Below, one piece after another: positions 63,814-64,000 of a stretch of DNA of 64,000 bases. The number at the start of each line of letters is the position of its first letter. Position 1 is the stretch's first letter. Under the pieces are notes generated by a model, which was not told the origin of the DNA, searched no databases, and saw nothing but the letters and a program-made list of their open reading frames with translations. The DNA comes from Dorea_A sp016295505 (GTDB taxonomy: Bacteria > Bacillota > Clostridia > Lachnospirales > Lachnospiraceae), in NCBI RefSeq assembly GCF_039832105.1, contig NZ_JBDOHS010000013.1, forward strand, positions 12,653 to 76,652, read 5' to 3'. The position numbers and the translations under genes are program-made.

Positions 63814-63842
63814 ATTATAAGAAGAATGTTAAAATAAGTCAA
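63814..63842 (-). promoter_or_regulatory. Promoter of the leuS T-box transcript
   Basis: On the minus strand TTGACT (63837-63842), 17 nt, TATAAT (63814-63819). Confidence 0.8.
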
Positions 63843-63894
63843 CCCCCAACCACAACTATCTTGCATTATTTTCCAAAGACTGAAGTGAAAAGTT

Positions 63895-63976
63895 TATTTC
63901 CACTTTGAAGGAGGGAAAGTGGATTTTAGTCTTACATCTATTTCCACTTCCACAAATGCAGCATTTAGTCTTACAC
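63895..63976. repeat. Imperfect ~40-nt tandem repeat at the window end
   Basis: TATTTCCACTT occurs at 63895 and 63939 and TTTAGTCTTACA at 63925 and 63964, so two diverged units lie head to tail. The first also has a TCCACTTT/AAAGTGGA hairpin. No gene is visible in 63843-64000. Confidence 0.6.
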
Positions 63977-64000
63977 TTTTCCTGTTAGACAGTCGCCGGA

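Overview
The window is a contiguous piece of chromosome from a low-to-medium GC anaerobic Firmicute, most likely a gut Lachnospiraceae (Clostridium cluster XIVa). The support is HPr kinase, a leucyl T-box leader, a long-form HPF, a zinc-ribbon MscL, class III fructose bisphosphatase, and a hom / proposed homoserine kinase / lysC operon. The genus cannot be resolved. I see no rRNA, tRNA, insertion sequence, prophage or CRISPR array; almost everything is core housekeeping.

Layout. 1-1410: a decaying multicopper oxidase. 1428-10564 (minus): a siroheme sulfite/nitrite reductase-like protein, then the proteostasis block engB-lon-clpX-clpP-tig, a lipoprotein and a DJ-1/PfpI protein. 10679-11641 (plus): CYTH protein and XRE regulator around a 35-nt palindrome. 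11638-19075 (minus): secA-prfB (with the classical RF2 frameshift) followed by hom, proposed homoserine kinase and lysC. 19402-25337 (minus): an orphan eukaryotic-type hisA, an Asn-rich lipoprotein, fbp, dapA/dapB and an SSB-like protein. 25494-29486 (plus): typA-PAP2-membrane protein, then hpf. 29564-38913: yigZ, PBP1A, ROK kinase, hprK, uvrC, ftsH. 39091-42273 (plus): DUF1846 protein and pyrG. 42330-47809 (minus): sbcD-sbcC-glf. 47927-50927: cysteine-cluster protein, mscL, an unknown protein, and a wrecked glycerol-dehydrogenase-like gene fused to the tail of an unrelated membrane-protein gene. 51000-51276: a T-rich degenerate repeat array with an exact 52-bp period. 51336-57998 (minus): a peptide-salvage operon (M14 peptidase, DUF969, DUF979, M29 peptidase, Pcp) with a divergent TetR. 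58857-60572 (minus): radical SAM-TetR operon under a promoter built into a 45-nt palindrome. 60765-64000: a 59-aa gene, leuS and its T-box leader.

Functional themes. Aspartate-family amino-acid synthesis is spread over two loci (hom/kinase/lysC and dapA/dapB). Carbon control is represented by HprK, a ROK sugar kinase and Fbp. Two TetR-controlled units, one for peptide breakdown and one for an unassigned radical SAM protein, are the clearest inducible systems. The two pseudogenes and the repeat-rich gaps mark local decay. The most promising undescribed elements are the 52-bp array, the palindromic elements upstream of secA, and the radical SAM-TetR switch.
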